This document shows, one piece after another, positions 48,901 to 60,580 of a stretch of 64,000 bases of DNA. The notes beneath the pieces are model-generated. The model made no database searches and was not told where the DNA came from. It saw only the letters and a program-made list of their open reading frames with translations. Numbering within the stretch: position 1 is the stretch's first letter; each line of letters starts with the position of its first letter. A program made the translations under genes and the position numbers. Source of the DNA: Sebastes aleutianus (lineage: Eukaryota > Chordata > Actinopteri > Perciformes > Sebastidae); contig CAKAKS010000067.1 of the NCBI GenBank assembly GCA_916700875.1, forward strand, positions 10,567,591 to 10,631,590, in the 5' to 3' direction.

Positions 48901-50961
48901 CAGAGAAGAGCCCGGGCACGCTGACAACAAAGAGGGCTTAGGTAGGAACAAAAACAAGAAGGGAATTAATCGAGCCAAGAGTTATTATCTGAGCGGTTAG
49001 CGTCAAACGGCTCAAGGGACGACACAGGCGACGGGTCTTGTGACGAGCCGCTGTGAGAACAGGTTCTGACAGTTGAGCTGCAAACAAGATGGGCCTGATA
49101 AGTGCTTAAGAGAGAGCTCAGGTGAGTTTTAAGCAGTCAGTCAAGGTTGAGAGGGTGGGGAGCTCAAGCTCTCCAGAGGTCATGGACTCAAAAGAGGCTG
49201 CCACTTTGACCTCTGACCCCTTTGAGACGTGGTCGCAGGCTCAGATTTGGAGGAGTTGCTCTGTGTAGGCTTTCCCCTCTTCCTCAGAGCACGTTGCTAA
49301 GCACTGGGTGTGTGTGTGTGTGTATAGTGTACTCACTATTCACTGTGACAGCATAAGATGATCACATATTTTTTGGGAACAGTCGGTTGATGAATAAGAG
49401 ACTCAGTCATAAAACGTTGCGGCGCCGTTACGTCAACAGTCCATCCTTGTAGTAATAATCTCGGCCATTCACAAATAGACGTCATCTTCTTAGATTTCAA
49501 CCGTGCTATTAGTTTAGTCTTCACTCCTCAGCTTCTCAGCTATGATAAGAAGCAGCCCCCGTGTAGTTTCACCCCACAAAAAGCCCATAAATTACAGCCT
49601 GATCAATGGTGGGCCCCATTCAGGAAGTGAGGAAAGAGGCACAGATGATACAAGAGATACAGGCTATTAAAGAGAAGCACAGAGGAGGGGGAGTTTGAAG
49701 TTAACCAGTCGGGTGAGGCCCCTGAGCCATTACAGTGGGTTAATTATACCTTAGTTGAAGTGTTAAATAGACCAGTAACCTGCGCTTTGGTGCCGTTTAT
49801 TGAAGCCAGGTGTGGTAAATAAATCAATTAGGGATGCGGCTTCACAAGTAATTTGACTCACTTCACTCCTTGGGGGAGTTTTCAAAGCTATCTTTGACTT
49901 TATATCTGAGCGCTGTGTGGGCATTCTCAGTTCTGCTACAGTAGTAAAACACTACTGTATTTAAAAGAGATGGAAATCCTCCAACTGTAAACGACTTTGT
50001 ACATATTTCAAATCAGGTTTCATCAGTGGATTGCTCATAAGCCACAAAAGAAACTGCTGAAAGTTGAAAAGGAAACCGCCATGCGGCTCAGCAACCACTC
50101 TCTCCGTTGAGGTAGCACACTTCACACACTATATGAATATTTTTGCATTGGTGTGGATTCGCTCCGTGCGTCGTGGACCCACCTGGTTAGCTGACAAAAC
50201 CACAATACACACACCGATTCCTGTCAGCAGGGTAAGAGTGAAAGAGGGACACCTCAAAATATGAATGCAGCGCGTGCCAAATGGCCGGTACGCACCGGAT
50301 CTCGTTTGTTTGTCAACCACAGGTTGTTATCTTCTCGCCGTTTTGCAGCCAAACCCAAAAATCTAAATTACTCAGTTGTAGATACACCAACGGTATCTGA
50401 ACACTCCCTTTAACTGTTCTAACTGTCCAAAGCAGAAAGGCATTGATTTCACACTTGTTCCACCCAGAAATCACTTCATCATCTGTATTTTTCTCAACAT
50501 CAAACTCACACTGTGACCACCATTAAATAAGAATCTTTCTGTCTATCAAACACAGCTTCCATATTACACTGTGTGAGCTAACAATAAGTGGTACTACTAG
50601 ATACCATCCGTCAGCATCTTTCTCACCCCTCACCCACTTGAAAAACGTGTGTTTTATGGCAGTTTGACTCGGGGTTAATGTCCCCGTCCTGCTTTGAGAT
50701 AGCATCTGTAATGTGCAGAGGAACCTGTCTGACCCACCGGTGACACAGCCTGATGAGTTATTGACTGAGTGAGTGCTGGACTGCTCGCAGGCAAACTTGT
50801 GATGCCTCTGGCCTTGAGACATGGCGGACAACAGACTTCACCTGCATGGATTTGACTTTCTGTCATTATTCTTACTAAGACCTGCCATGTTAGTTATTTG
50901 GGAAAGACTTTTAATTATAGTAATTATACTCTTATCACAAATAGAGGCTGTACAAATATAT
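45996..50961. other. Intergenic sequence, nothing assigned
   Basis: About 5 kb with no repeat copies that match elsewhere in the window and no supported exon. It includes the longest open frame of the window (182 codons, 46976-47524), which I judged non-coding. TG and CA microsatellites are short (about 48300-48345, 49308-49323). Confidence 0.5.
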
Positions 50962-51422
50962 AACTAACTGTAAACTTTTCAAAATATTTCAGGGGATTTA
51001 TTAGCAGAAATGGAATGTAAATTAATATTCACCTGAAACTAAAAATTGTGTCTTCGTTAGCTTAGAATGAGCCCTTCATATCTACATAGAGAGCGGGTCC
51101 TCTTCACGGTGTCCGCCATGTTGCTCCGCCTTGTCTCTACAGTAGCACAGAAAGGGCAACTCAAACACTGGCTCTAGAGAGAGCTTTTTGTGTTTTTATG
51201 TTACCTGAAGGCCCCATAGTTCTCCGACACACGCGGTAACGAGAGCCAGAGAGTGCAAAACCGTGGTACCGCCAGCCATCATCTGACTTCCGTTGCTGCT
51301 AAAGTAGTGTAATTATGGTAAGGATGGACTCTGAGCGAGGCAAACAGCATTACCACGACTCAGCTGGTTGCAATCTGCAACCACACCACTAGATGCCACC
51401 CGCTTCTACACACTGTACCTTT
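50962..51422 (+). mobile_element. AAAGGNACAGTGTGTA MITE, copy 2
   Basis: The right end TACACACTGTACCTTT (51407-51422) is intact and the left end is eroded. Interior landmarks match copy 1 in order: TTAGCAGAAATGGAATGTAA, CCGCCATGTTGCTCCGCC, CACTGGCTCTAGAGAGAGC, CTGAAGGCCCC, TAAAGTAGTGTAATTATGG and CACCACTAGATGCC. About 50 bp shorter than copy 1, mainly through small internal deletions. Confidence 0.85.
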
Positions 51423-53383
51423 AAAGGGGCACTCAAGTTTTAGTATTCCACAAAGTTGGGGGATTCACAAGAGAGAGATTTTTTAAATAAGAACGGTCAA
51501 ATTCAAAGTAAGAGAGGCGGGGATGTCCTGACTTTTAATCTCTAGTATGCAGCAAAACACTGGATCCTACATTTCCCATAATGCAGCCTGATGGTGCCTT
51601 TCATTAGACCCTCTCTGCCTTCTAAATGCCCCCTTCTTTCAAAATCCACACTTCCAGGTTGTCCTCTTGGAGACTCCAAAGATCAATCACACTAGCGAAG
51701 AGATGTGCAAAAGTGGTCTTCAACAGTAAACCGGATTTGATCCAATTTCGATTCCAGTGTCCTAAAATTTAGCCTCTCTGTGTTGTTCAAGCAGTGCGGT
51801 GATGGCCTCCACTGTTAAGTTACCCGCTGAGTTTTTTTTTTTTACGGGACATTCCTACTTTCGAAGTGATATTGCTGTGGCCTTGCTGCAGAACTTCATG
51901 TGGGAAATCAGTGTAGTGAAAAAACAACACGGGTCTTATGATATCTTATGACCCATCTGAGGTCCTGACCCTGTGATTGAAAAACCTCCCTCATACACAT
52001 TTAGGTATGTGTATGACTGTAGTGACTTTAGGTCAGTCACAGCGATAGACACATCCCGACCTTTTGACCCTTGTACATCAGCTGACGACCTGTCACTGCC
52101 TCCCCCTTGATTTCACACACGGTGACTTCCACTCGATATACGCAGCTCCATTCATTTCACCATCACATTGTAACACATGCTACCTCATTTCCCAAACAAC
52201 TCACCAATAAGCTCCTAAGAGTTTAGCCTGAAATGGCGTCAAGCGTGTTTTCAATGTCATCCATTTAGAAAAACACAACGCCATTCACGAGTACAGGATC
52301 AGTATCCACTCCCTGAAAGAGCGTGGTTCTGTGAAAACAGACGAGTGCACTCAAGGAATCGTAACCAGGTGTAGGGGAGGAAATACCTGGAGCATTCCTC
52401 GCTGCAAGAATGTTTTTATTAGCCTTTTTACAAATGTCGCCATTTCGAGGTGTGTACACTATAAAGTGCACTGCAGGCTGGATCACTCCATCAAGCGGAG
52501 CGTGGCTTCAATGGGGAACCTGTGTCGAGGCCGGGGTGATGCTATTTGAACAGCTGGCACAGTTTAGTTCGGCATGTTCAAATGTGCACAGGTCTGAGGC
52601 TGTCGTACCACACTGAGGAAAAAAACACAGGCCTCCACGAGCTTTCAGCAGGATAGACTCTACTTTATACAGTGTCATCACACTGAACTGAAAGTGTTGA
52701 TCGAACAGTTGAGTTAACTTGCTGACATTAGATGTGTCAGAAATCAGTGCAAACAGAACAGAAAAGTTCTATCAAAAAACTATCAGTGAAAGCCTGTCCA
52801 CATTATGCACAGTCAAAACATGAGGTTTACAAATGAGTAATTTGACCTTTTGGAAAGTACGCTTAGCCGATTTGCTTTCTTGCCGAGAGTTAGATGAGAA
52901 GATTGACACCACTCTCACACGTTGTATTCACCTTATTCGTTGCCTGAACTATGGTGCTTCCACATTGCGTTATGATGTGTTCTCACTTCCGTTTTGAGCG
53001 AAGTGCCAATATTTTGCTTAGCGTCGCCTGCCTCCAGTGTTAATATGTCATCCTTTACTTGCCAAAAAGCTGTTTTTAAGCTTTTTAAAAAAGCTGTTAT
53101 TAAGTTTTAATATTTTTTTAAGGCGCGAAAATAACAATTTAGATTTCCAATATGTGATCAGTTTAACCAAATAAGTTTGGAAATTTGCGCCGATGTTTTC
53201 AAAGCTGTGAGGAGCTGCTGGCTGTGAGACCAGCCGGTCAGCATACAAAAACACATGTCAACAGTGTTTTTGTAATGACTCTCACTGTTAGAAGAGGTAG
53301 ATACAGGTCCGCAGTGCAGGTTTAACTGGTACTAAAAACAATAATACTAACGTTAAATTAAATCAAGAACCACCAATTTGACG
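51423..53383. other. Intergenic sequence with one R2 end fragment
   Basis: At about 52843-52930 lies an R2 terminus (GACCTTTTGGAAAGTACGC, GATTTGCTTTCTTGCCGAG, AGTTAGATGAGAAGATTG). The remainder holds no supported gene. Confidence 0.5.
52843..52930 (+). mobile_element. R2 MITE terminal fragment
   Basis: Matches the left ~85 bp of the full copy at 7722-8141. GAGAGTTAGATGAGAAGATT then GACACCACTCTCA is better preserved here than in the full copy. Confidence 0.65.
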
Positions 53384-53580
53384 ACAGATAGCTATCTAAC
53401 AGCTATCTAGCCCTAGTCATAGCTATTTATAGCTAGCAATTTGGCGGAGGATAACTATCTAGCTAGCTAGTGGCTATATAGCTAGTTATAGCTCGCTATT
53501 TGGCGATAGATAACAAGCTAGCCAGCTTTAGCTATCTAGCGTGAGCTAGCTGCCGGAAAGCTAGTTAATGGAAAACAGGT
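53384..53580. repeat. AGCTA/GCTATC-rich degenerate tandem repeat
   Basis: About 200 bp dominated by AGCTA, GCTATCTA and TAGCTAGC, with a loosely repeated unit of about 55-60 bp marked by AATTTGGCG/ATTTGGCGA. Self-complementary, so it could fold on either strand. Confidence 0.6.
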
Positions 53581-53870
53581 GCTTCGGTGTGAGCATTGTT
53601 GTGGCCTGCAGTGACAACTCTTTAAAAATGTCAACTCTCTAGTGCGGACCTTTGTCTACCGGCACGCAGCATCTATCTGGCAGTTTAGGCCTACTCATCC
53701 CGCGTTATCTTGAACCTAGAAAAGTCTTGATGAATTAAAGTAAATGGGGAACACATTAACAGCAAAACTACATCAAAACATCCGTTCACACAACTTGTGC
53801 AGTATAATTCAAGTCTCATTTATCCAGTCGTACGCTCACTACTACTCAAACACATGCATCTTCACTACAA

Positions 53871-53964
53871 CCTTACTATTTAAGACACTTCCGTACAAAT
53901 AGTCTCACGATTGCACAGGTGCGCTACTCGTCCAAACGAGTCTGAAGTGTCTTAAATAGTAAGG
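53871..53964. repeat. Perfect 21-bp inverted repeat (94-bp hairpin)
   Basis: CCTTACTATTTAAGACACTT plus C (53871-53891) is the exact reverse complement of 53944-53964. The 52-base loop contains a smaller ACTCG...CGAGT stem near 53926-53941. Size and stem resemble a miRNA precursor or the ends of a very short MITE. Flanking bases do not extend the stem. Confidence 0.75.
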
Positions 53965-54918
53965 TAAGTAAACACAGCCCAATTTACTTCAATTCATTTA
54001 GACTTTTCTCCGTGTTTTGATTCTTCGTCACCACGGAGGCATCAGAGAAATACAAAGTTTTCTTCAAGAATTCAAGGTAACACGAGGTGAGTAACTGATA
54101 TGCAAATAATTTTGTCGGTGAAGTATTCTTTTTAAGGTAAAGAGGAAGCATAACAAAAACTTTCAATAGTAAAATAACTTCTATTTCGTAACGTGCTCTG
54201 AGCCTGGCAAGCACTTTGAATTGTCATGTGTGTGAAAATGCTCACGTCGTTTCAGAGTGGCCCACTTGAAGCCCCTGAGAGCCTGCCCGTTCTCATTTAT
54301 CAAATAAAAAGCACCTTTCGTAGCACTCTGGAGAGAAAAAAACAACATTTTCACAGCCAGTGGAGCCATGTGTGTGTGGCATGACGAGTGAGACCGGTAT
54401 GATTCCTGGTGTTAACAGCTAATAAATTGGGGCCCATCCCCCCGGTGCTCTACTGGCTCAATTATATCCACATGTAGCCATTATTCCTGCCATGTTAGCC
54501 GGACTGAGCTGCATATTTTTAAAAGGTGGGTTTCCATAACACTTGCTGAAAGCTACATTGGTTGTCGAGACACATGTTTGGGTTCTGTGGAAGCCAGACG
54601 CTGGCTGTTTTAATGCAGAAGTGCTGTGGGACGCAGCGGGGGCCGGTATGTACGCTTTGTTTTCGAAAGCTCTCACCTCAGTGATGTGTGTACAGACAAT
54701 TAACAGGTTTATTAACAAATTCAGATTTTTTTTTTTAATAACTTTTCTCCGTAGATAAAAGAGAGGAGTTTTTCTCTCAGGTATTTTAACACTGTTGTCA
54801 AAGTTTCCTACAATATACCAACACATGTACATACACTTAGTTGCTAGTTTATTAGTAAAACTAAACTAAACTAATGCAGTATAATACCTTACCTGTTTTA
54901 GAGGGGTGTTTTAAATAG

Positions 54919-55130
54919 GTGTTGATGCAACTTCATGGGAATTTTGTAGTTTGTGGTCCTGTTGAACTGTATAGAGAGGCGAAGTCCCGCCCCTTCCGGC
55001 AGACGCCATGGGACCTTATTTTGGAAAAAATATGAACGGTAGTCAACGGCGAGAGACAAATGTTTTTTCTGATCCCATTTGAATTGCGCCACGAATCACA
55101 CATAGCCTATAATGTTTGTCAATTTAAAAC
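54919..55130 (+). mobile_element. Fish interspersed repeat (GAAGTCCCGCCCCTTCCGG type)
   Basis: Contains GCAACTTCATGGGAATTTTG, AGAGAGGCGAAGTCCCGCCC, GACGCCATGGGACCTTATTT, GAACGGTAGTCAACGGCGAG and TTGCGCCACGAATCACAC. I recognise this order from other percomorph sequences. The right boundary is uncertain and may extend to about 55440. Confidence 0.5.
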
Positions 55131-55860
55131 AGAATTTCGCAAGTTAAGAAAGTTGCAGTTTGTTGTAGTTTGATGAAGTCAAAACTAAAGTCATTTAGTT
55201 TTGTGTGAAACCGCTCAGCATCACCATCACTAGTAGCTATAGCGAGCTAACTAAGCTGTGTTCCACGCGCAAATGAAACATTATTTTACCTGATGTGTTT
55301 TATCCAGCGACTCCTGGTCTGTTTATCAGCCGGGAAGCGAAAGAACTTTTACATCTCAACAATGTAAACAACCAGCCAGTGTCATGCAACTCATTATTCA
55401 AATAAATGCAGTGCAATTAACTGCCATATAGTGGCGGCTCTGTTTGGTGACAGTTATTTAACAGTGAAACTCAGCTGTTCTTTAGTTATGCTAATCCACT
55501 AAAGAAGCCTTGTTGAATGCTCCCCAGCAGGTACAAATGTGTGTTCAGGACCGTCTGCCCCAGCCGTCCCTGTGCTGTTTTTTTAACAAATGTTTGAGGG
55601 TTTCTGAAATTGGAGCAGGACCAGAGCCAGCTCTTTGAATGTCATGCCGTTGGCGCGTGCCAACCTTTTCTGCTAAACATTTCTCTTCCCCCCCCATTCC
55701 CCCTCGTCATCCCTCCCCCGCTCTTTTTCCAATAGCGGGAATGGAGAGCCTCAATGCTATCATTCTTTGATTCTGTTTGAATCTGGCCGCGTGTGAGCAG
55801 GAAAAAGGATCCAAACGTGCTTCCTGAGTGGTCCGGGGGGAAACTGTGTAATAAGCAAGG
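55131..55860. other. Intergenic sequence, nothing assigned
   Basis: May include the tail of the preceding repeat. C-rich stretches lie at about 55689-55725. No supported gene. Confidence 0.45.
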
Positions 55861-55893
55861 GGTGGGCGGTTAAAAATAACTGGGCTATATAAG
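55861..55893 (+). promoter_or_regulatory. Promoter-like cluster: GC box, MEF2-like site and TATA box
   Basis: GGTGGGCGG (55861-55869), TTAAAAATAA (55870-55879, fits the MEF2 consensus YTAWWWWTAR) and TATATAAG (55886-55893, inside the near-palindrome GGGCTATATAAGCCC) are packed in 33 bp. A pyrimidine-rich CTCACTCTCAAACTCTCACTG lies at the expected start region (55911-55931), followed by a perfect 14-bp palindrome, ACGGGACGTCCCGT (55944-55957). No long ORF follows; the first ATG opens only 12 codons. It lies about 6.4 kb upstream of klf2 in the same orientation. Confidence 0.4.
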
Positions 55894-58235
55894 CCCGGAG
55901 CAGGATCCCACTCACTCTCAAACTCTCACTGACTTTCGCTCTGACGGGACGTCCCGTGCAGGTCCGGCACCAACTCTCACACTTACACTCTGTTTTTTCC
56001 ATGGAAGTTAACGGAGTATGCCACATGAGGCAGAGCTGATGTGTCCAAATCCTCACCGCAGTGACGGAACACTTACAGACCTGACACAGACGTGAAGCGC
56101 GCCAGCATTCGTGTCACTGATTGAACAGCCCAATAACAAGTTGACAACATGAGGTTTCATCATGGAGAATATGAAACATAGGACTACATCTATATGACGA
56201 GCCATGTAACCCACCCTTTGTGCTGTTGTTTGGAAGCAAAATATACGTTACACATGTACTGTTCTGTCCGAAACTTTATATTTTAGGAGACTGGAAGGTC
56301 TCCTGAAGGATTGAACTGAAGTGGAGCATGTCTGTTTCCTTTATAAACACTTAATTTTTAGCTTTATTTCTTGGAAAGCTAATTTGTATTTTGGTTGAGC
56401 CCTCTTGTCTTTGTGTTTGGGTGGGATTGGGAAGTTCTGTTTGTAAACAGGCTGTCTTTTTTTCAAATTTATAGAGCTGATGTTGTATTTTCGATTATCA
56501 TTAACGAATAAAACAGTATCACAACACATCCATCTGCTCACGCAAAAAAAGAAATAACACACAGGCAACCACAGAAGATGTATTCTAAATTATGGATGAA
56601 TAAAGTTAAAATTATAGACTACAAAACGGAGGAGAAATATCTATAATTTACCTGAATAGTAACAGAAAAGACAAGCCGAGAAAAAAGGGTAATAGAAAAT
56701 AAATATTATAGGAAAAGACTAAATAAATAAATAAATAAATAAATAGAATAGAATAGCTACTCAGAGATTACTGTGGGTTTCTCAAAAAAATGTAGTAGTA
56801 GTGAATGTAGTATAACGGATTTTCTGTAGATTCATACAGTACGTAATGTCTCTAATCCAGTGTGAGTGGGAAGGAGGGGCCGGATCATGTTGTATTTCAA
56901 AATAAAAATGACCAAAAAAAGAAAATCTCAAAATGATCTTGGATAAAAACAGAAGTCAGATGCTTAAAATTCTCAACATTACTGCCAAAACTATTCATGA
57001 GAAAGTTTTTGTAAGAGCAAGCTCATTGAGAAAACAGAATATTTTAAAGACTTAGTTTCGCTGTCACGGTTGCAGGAACATGTCTACGTGAGTTGTTAAC
57101 AACTTGACAACTTGTTGATAACTGCACAGATAAGTCAGCAGCACTAGTAACACAAAGCTTGTGAAATGACAATGCGGGTTGCCCAATGATAAAACTATTG
57201 TGTAAATGTCAATTCAGGGAAAAAAAGCTTTTCGGGGAATTCTGTGGAAATGCTGTTCATCCACATTCAACTCTTGTTTCATATAGTGATTTCAGTGGTT
57301 CCTCTTCTGCAGATGTGCAGCTCACATGGGGCTGCAGGTTGGGAGACGGTGTTTTGATTTAAAGGACACCGGGTCAAGAATCCTTGCAAGCTCCAAGGTG
57401 TTTGTCCTGTTGTTGACCTCTGACCTCTCTGTGGAGGGGGCAAGCAGGAGGAGAATTTCCCCTTAAGGGAGCAATTAAGCCCCACTTCTTTATGAACTTC
57501 TTACAAATCTCTTTAACTGAAACCTCCGCTGAGAGATGTTTTTATGTGGGCTGCTGCAGTCAAAAGAGTGTCCCACCCAGCGCATGTGAGGCCCCTGTAC
57601 GCTCGCCCAGTTTGCCCCAAATGAAATTCTCTCGTCGGGTACGTACACTTCTCCACAGGAAGTGACGGATCAGAATGAAATACAAACCTGTCTCTTAAAC
57701 GTCATGCGAGTTAGTGAGTGCTCCTTCCAGGGAAACACCAGATTTGCCAACTGCAGCTTTCTCATGTGTCTGATGCACGTCACAGAGCAGAGCACACTGT
57801 CTGCAGTTTCACAGGATTTCAGGCTGCTCATGCTGACATTTCAATCCGCCAGGTGCGGAGTTGTCTATAAAGTCTTTATACAGTTCTGTCGCAAATCTCC
57901 TGTTAACCTGGTCTGGCTGCTTCGTGACATTTAACTGAGCGTGTGCAAATAATGGATAAACCAGCTTGGCCGACACATACGACAAGCTCCCATTGGGGTG
58001 TGAGTTTTGGTCAGGACTCGTAATGTTTGGTCTGTTATATTTTACGTAAAAGTTATTTAATAGAAGAAGAAAAATAAAAGTCTGATAAAGTGGATTTATT
58101 TGGGTAATTTCCAAATTTAGGATTGCAGGAATAAATTAAACTTTTTTGTCTCTCTGAAGTTTAGTCCTGCTACAAACCTCCGACACCAACTCCTCCTTTC
58201 CACATGTCAACGTATCCTTAAGGAGTGGTTCAACA
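55894..58235. other. Intergenic sequence, nothing assigned
   Basis: Contains an AAAT tetranucleotide microsatellite (56721-56744). No clear splice donor or long ORF follows the promoter-like cluster. Confidence 0.45.
56721..56744 (+). repeat. (AAAT)n microsatellite
   Basis: Six uninterrupted AAAT units. Confidence 0.9.
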
Positions 58236-58700
58236 TTTCAGCCCATCCTCATTCCCAGCGTGTAAAATACTGACTCTTTGTCACGGCCATCGGCGTTTGA
58301 TACCACCACACAAGGCACCCTATAGCAGCGTTATGAGACACAGCGGGCTTTCCATTAACTACAACGTAAACCCATCCGCTGCAAAAATAAATGCACAAGG
58401 AAAGTGCGCCGGGAGTGACTGGTGACGTAGTTAAAAGAGCAAAAGAGACATCCAGGAGGTGGATGGGTTCAGCAAACACAAGGCTTTCATCCAGGAGACC
58501 GATGTTGGTGTCCTGTGCGTTGCGTTTTACTTTCACGTCACAATCGGCTGTTCGTTTGTGTTCACAACGTTAAGTCATCATCTTCACTGTACAAACGTAG
58601 TCATTTTAAGCCCAGCCATGTTGTTTTTTCCTAAACCTAACCAAATGGTTTTGTTGCCTAAACCTAAGCAAGTGTTATTCTTTTAATTCCCAACATTAAG
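58236..58700 (-). repeat. Repeat family R6, related to R1 through a shared core
   Basis: The first part (CTCATTCCCAGCGTGTAAAA, CACGGCCATCGGCGTTTG, TACAACGTAAACCCATCCGC) differs from R1. The second part has the R1-like CCAGGAGACCGATG, ATTTTAAGCCCAGCCATG and two CCTAAACCTAA motifs around AAATGGTTTTGTTG. It looks like a subfamily or chimera of R1. Non-coding. Confidence 0.6.
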
Positions 58701-58805
58701 CATGTGTTAACTGTGACCGAAAAGTGATGCCGAGAGGTCTGACAAAGCGTCTAATGAGCTGGGATGAGAACGTATTGGACATTTTGGATAAAACATTTGT
58801 ACTCA

Positions 58806-58985
58806 CTGCACCCGTTGCATCGCCTCACGCCGCCTTTGTCTTGGCCAAAAAGTTGCACTCGAACACACCGCAAAGACGACAGTCGACGGCCAGTTACCAC
58901 GTACCTTCTGCGCCTGGGTGAGATGAAATAACGACCGAGGACTGCGGATATACAAGCTGTTGTTATGATACATGCATGAAATAAA
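58806..58985 (-). mobile_element. R3 MITE fragment
   Basis: GTTGCATCGCCTCACGCCGC, ACACCGCAAAGACGACAG, TTACCACGTACCTTCTGCGC and GATATACAAGCTGTTGTTAT match the reverse complement of about 39845-40060, and the first ~45 bp match 8575-8625. Confidence 0.65.
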
Positions 58986-59047
58986 GCGTGTGCAAAGCTA
59001 AGCTGAAACATCTCCTGACTGTAGCTTCATTTTGAACTCACAAATAT

Positions 59048-59112
59048 ATTTGAGAGTGGTATCGATCTTCTCATCTCTCTCTGCAAGGAAGCAAATTTCC
59101 CAAAGAACTATT
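59048..59112 (+). mobile_element. R2 MITE solo right end
   Basis: TGAGAGTGGTATCGATCTTC, TCATCTCTCTCTGCAAGGAA and GCAAATTTCCCAAAG match the right inverted terminus of R2 (7722-8141). Confidence 0.5.
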
Positions 59113-59795
59113 TCTTTAACCAAGGCCCCAAACAAAAATGTAAATTGCTTTGGACAAAAGCTTAGAATGTATCTCAAAATCATTCAAAGTGCATTATCAA
59201 ATAGCACACAGGCGTGATATGCTGTTAGACAGCCTGGTTTAAAATATTGCAGCACAAACAGCCACTGATATTCAGCAGATGAGAACTTCCAACATAATAT
59301 ATCTATTTTTTAAGGTAAATAATGAGATATATAACTACAACTAACAAGCAGTGGATGATGTTCCTCAAATTGAAACTTTGGAGCATTACAAAGTGTTTAA
59401 GGTGGCTGAGTAAGAGGGGAAGTGAGAGTGCTGTAACTCTCACTGGTAGCAGAGCAGAGGAGGAGTGCTGCTGCACAGAGCAGAGGTCAGAGTCAGCGGT
59501 CAGCGAGGTTCAGACATCAGGCCGACTGGCCGCTTCCTCTCCGGCCTTACTGGACTCCTGTCGTGTGACGCACTTTCCACTGAACACACAAGTACAGATC
59601 AGGGATCAGGATGTGGAAACCTCACAGCTGCACTGACAGTTTACTGGTGATGGTGGACATGACAGCTCGATGAGAGGTGATGTGTCTGTCATGAGGATCT
59701 GAGCTCAGTCGTTCTGTGTTTGCTCAGATCGTCACTGAGACACTGAGTACTTTTTGTACTGCACCTGTTGCAGAAGAGGAGTGTTTCCCTCACTC
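59113..59795. other. Intergenic sequence, nothing assigned
   Basis: A 104-codon frame (59322-59636) is Ser/Arg/Glu-rich without recognisable motifs. No other support for a gene. Confidence 0.45.
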
Positions 59796-60199
59796 TAGTG
59801 GTGGAAAGTACATTTATTCAAGTAGAGCACTCAAACCTGCAGTAGGCAGAATATTTTTGGCATCATTGGTCAAAATTTCCATAATAATCTATCAGCATGT
59901 TGTAATTCAAGTGTTCTGAGAGATAACTAGACATACTATACATTATATACTGGAATTTTAATTCCTGTTTAAGTTTTGACCAATTGCATTACAAAGGTGT
60001 ACACTTTAATTGTAATTCCAAGTTGCTGATGTATGATTTATTATTTTAATACAATTCACTAAATCTATTTCTATGTATTTATTTGTTACATTTTGTTTCA
60101 CAAAGTTAAGAAAGCAAAGTTTAAGTCAAGCTTGATATTTCCTTACACATAAAAGAATGATCCCAGTCACTTCCACACAGTGAGGCATACAGCTTATTA

Positions 60200-60305
60200 A
60201 TTAAAGACTGGTATCAGACTGGTACTCGATATCGGACGATACCCAAAGCCCAGGTATCGTTATCGGTACCAAGACTGAAAAAGTTGGATTGGTGCATCCC
60301 TATCT
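60200..60305 (+). mobile_element. TATCGG-rich transposon end fragment
   Basis: GGTACTCGATATCGGACGAT, ACCCAAAGCCCAGGTATCG and TTATCGGTACCAAGACTG, then GGTGCATCCCTA. I recognise this as the terminus of an abundant fish repeat. Confidence 0.5.
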
Positions 60306-60394
60306 ATTTGTTACTTTTATTGAAGTATTTGGGATGGAAATAAATCTGGGATAGTTTATATATTATATTATATTATCATTCTATGATATATGAG

Positions 60395-60545
60395 TTATTA
60401 GAGGAGAAGTGAGAAAGGGGTAGGGAAATATAAGTTTTACTTCTACCTACTCCTTTTCGGACACTATTACTCTTGTTTTGTTTGTTATTATTTTGTATCT
60501 GTTTTTATTTATTTTTATGTTCGAAATAAGGTCTTTCATTCATTC
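60395..60545 (+). mobile_element. LINE 3'-end fragment
   Basis: GGAGAAGTGAGAAAGGGGTAGG, TTTTACTTCTACCTACTCC, TTTTCGGACA and the terminal TTATGTTCGAAATAAGGTCT then TTCATTCATTCA match the 3' end of a widespread fish non-LTR retrotransposon as I remember it. Only the 3' UTR part is present. Confidence 0.5.
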
Positions 60546-60580
60546 AAGTAAAGCACCTGGATGCTTCTTCCACCACTGCT

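Larger units (their letters stand above)
59796..60580. mobile_element. AGTGGTGGAA-ended element carrying nested repeat sequence
   Basis: The left end TAGTGGTGGAAAGTACATTT and right end TTCTTCCACCACTGCT are inverted copies typical of the hAT-like family. Inside are a TATCGG-rich segment (about 60200-60305) and a LINE 3' tail (about 60395-60545), so most of the interior is later insertion. Confidence 0.55.
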
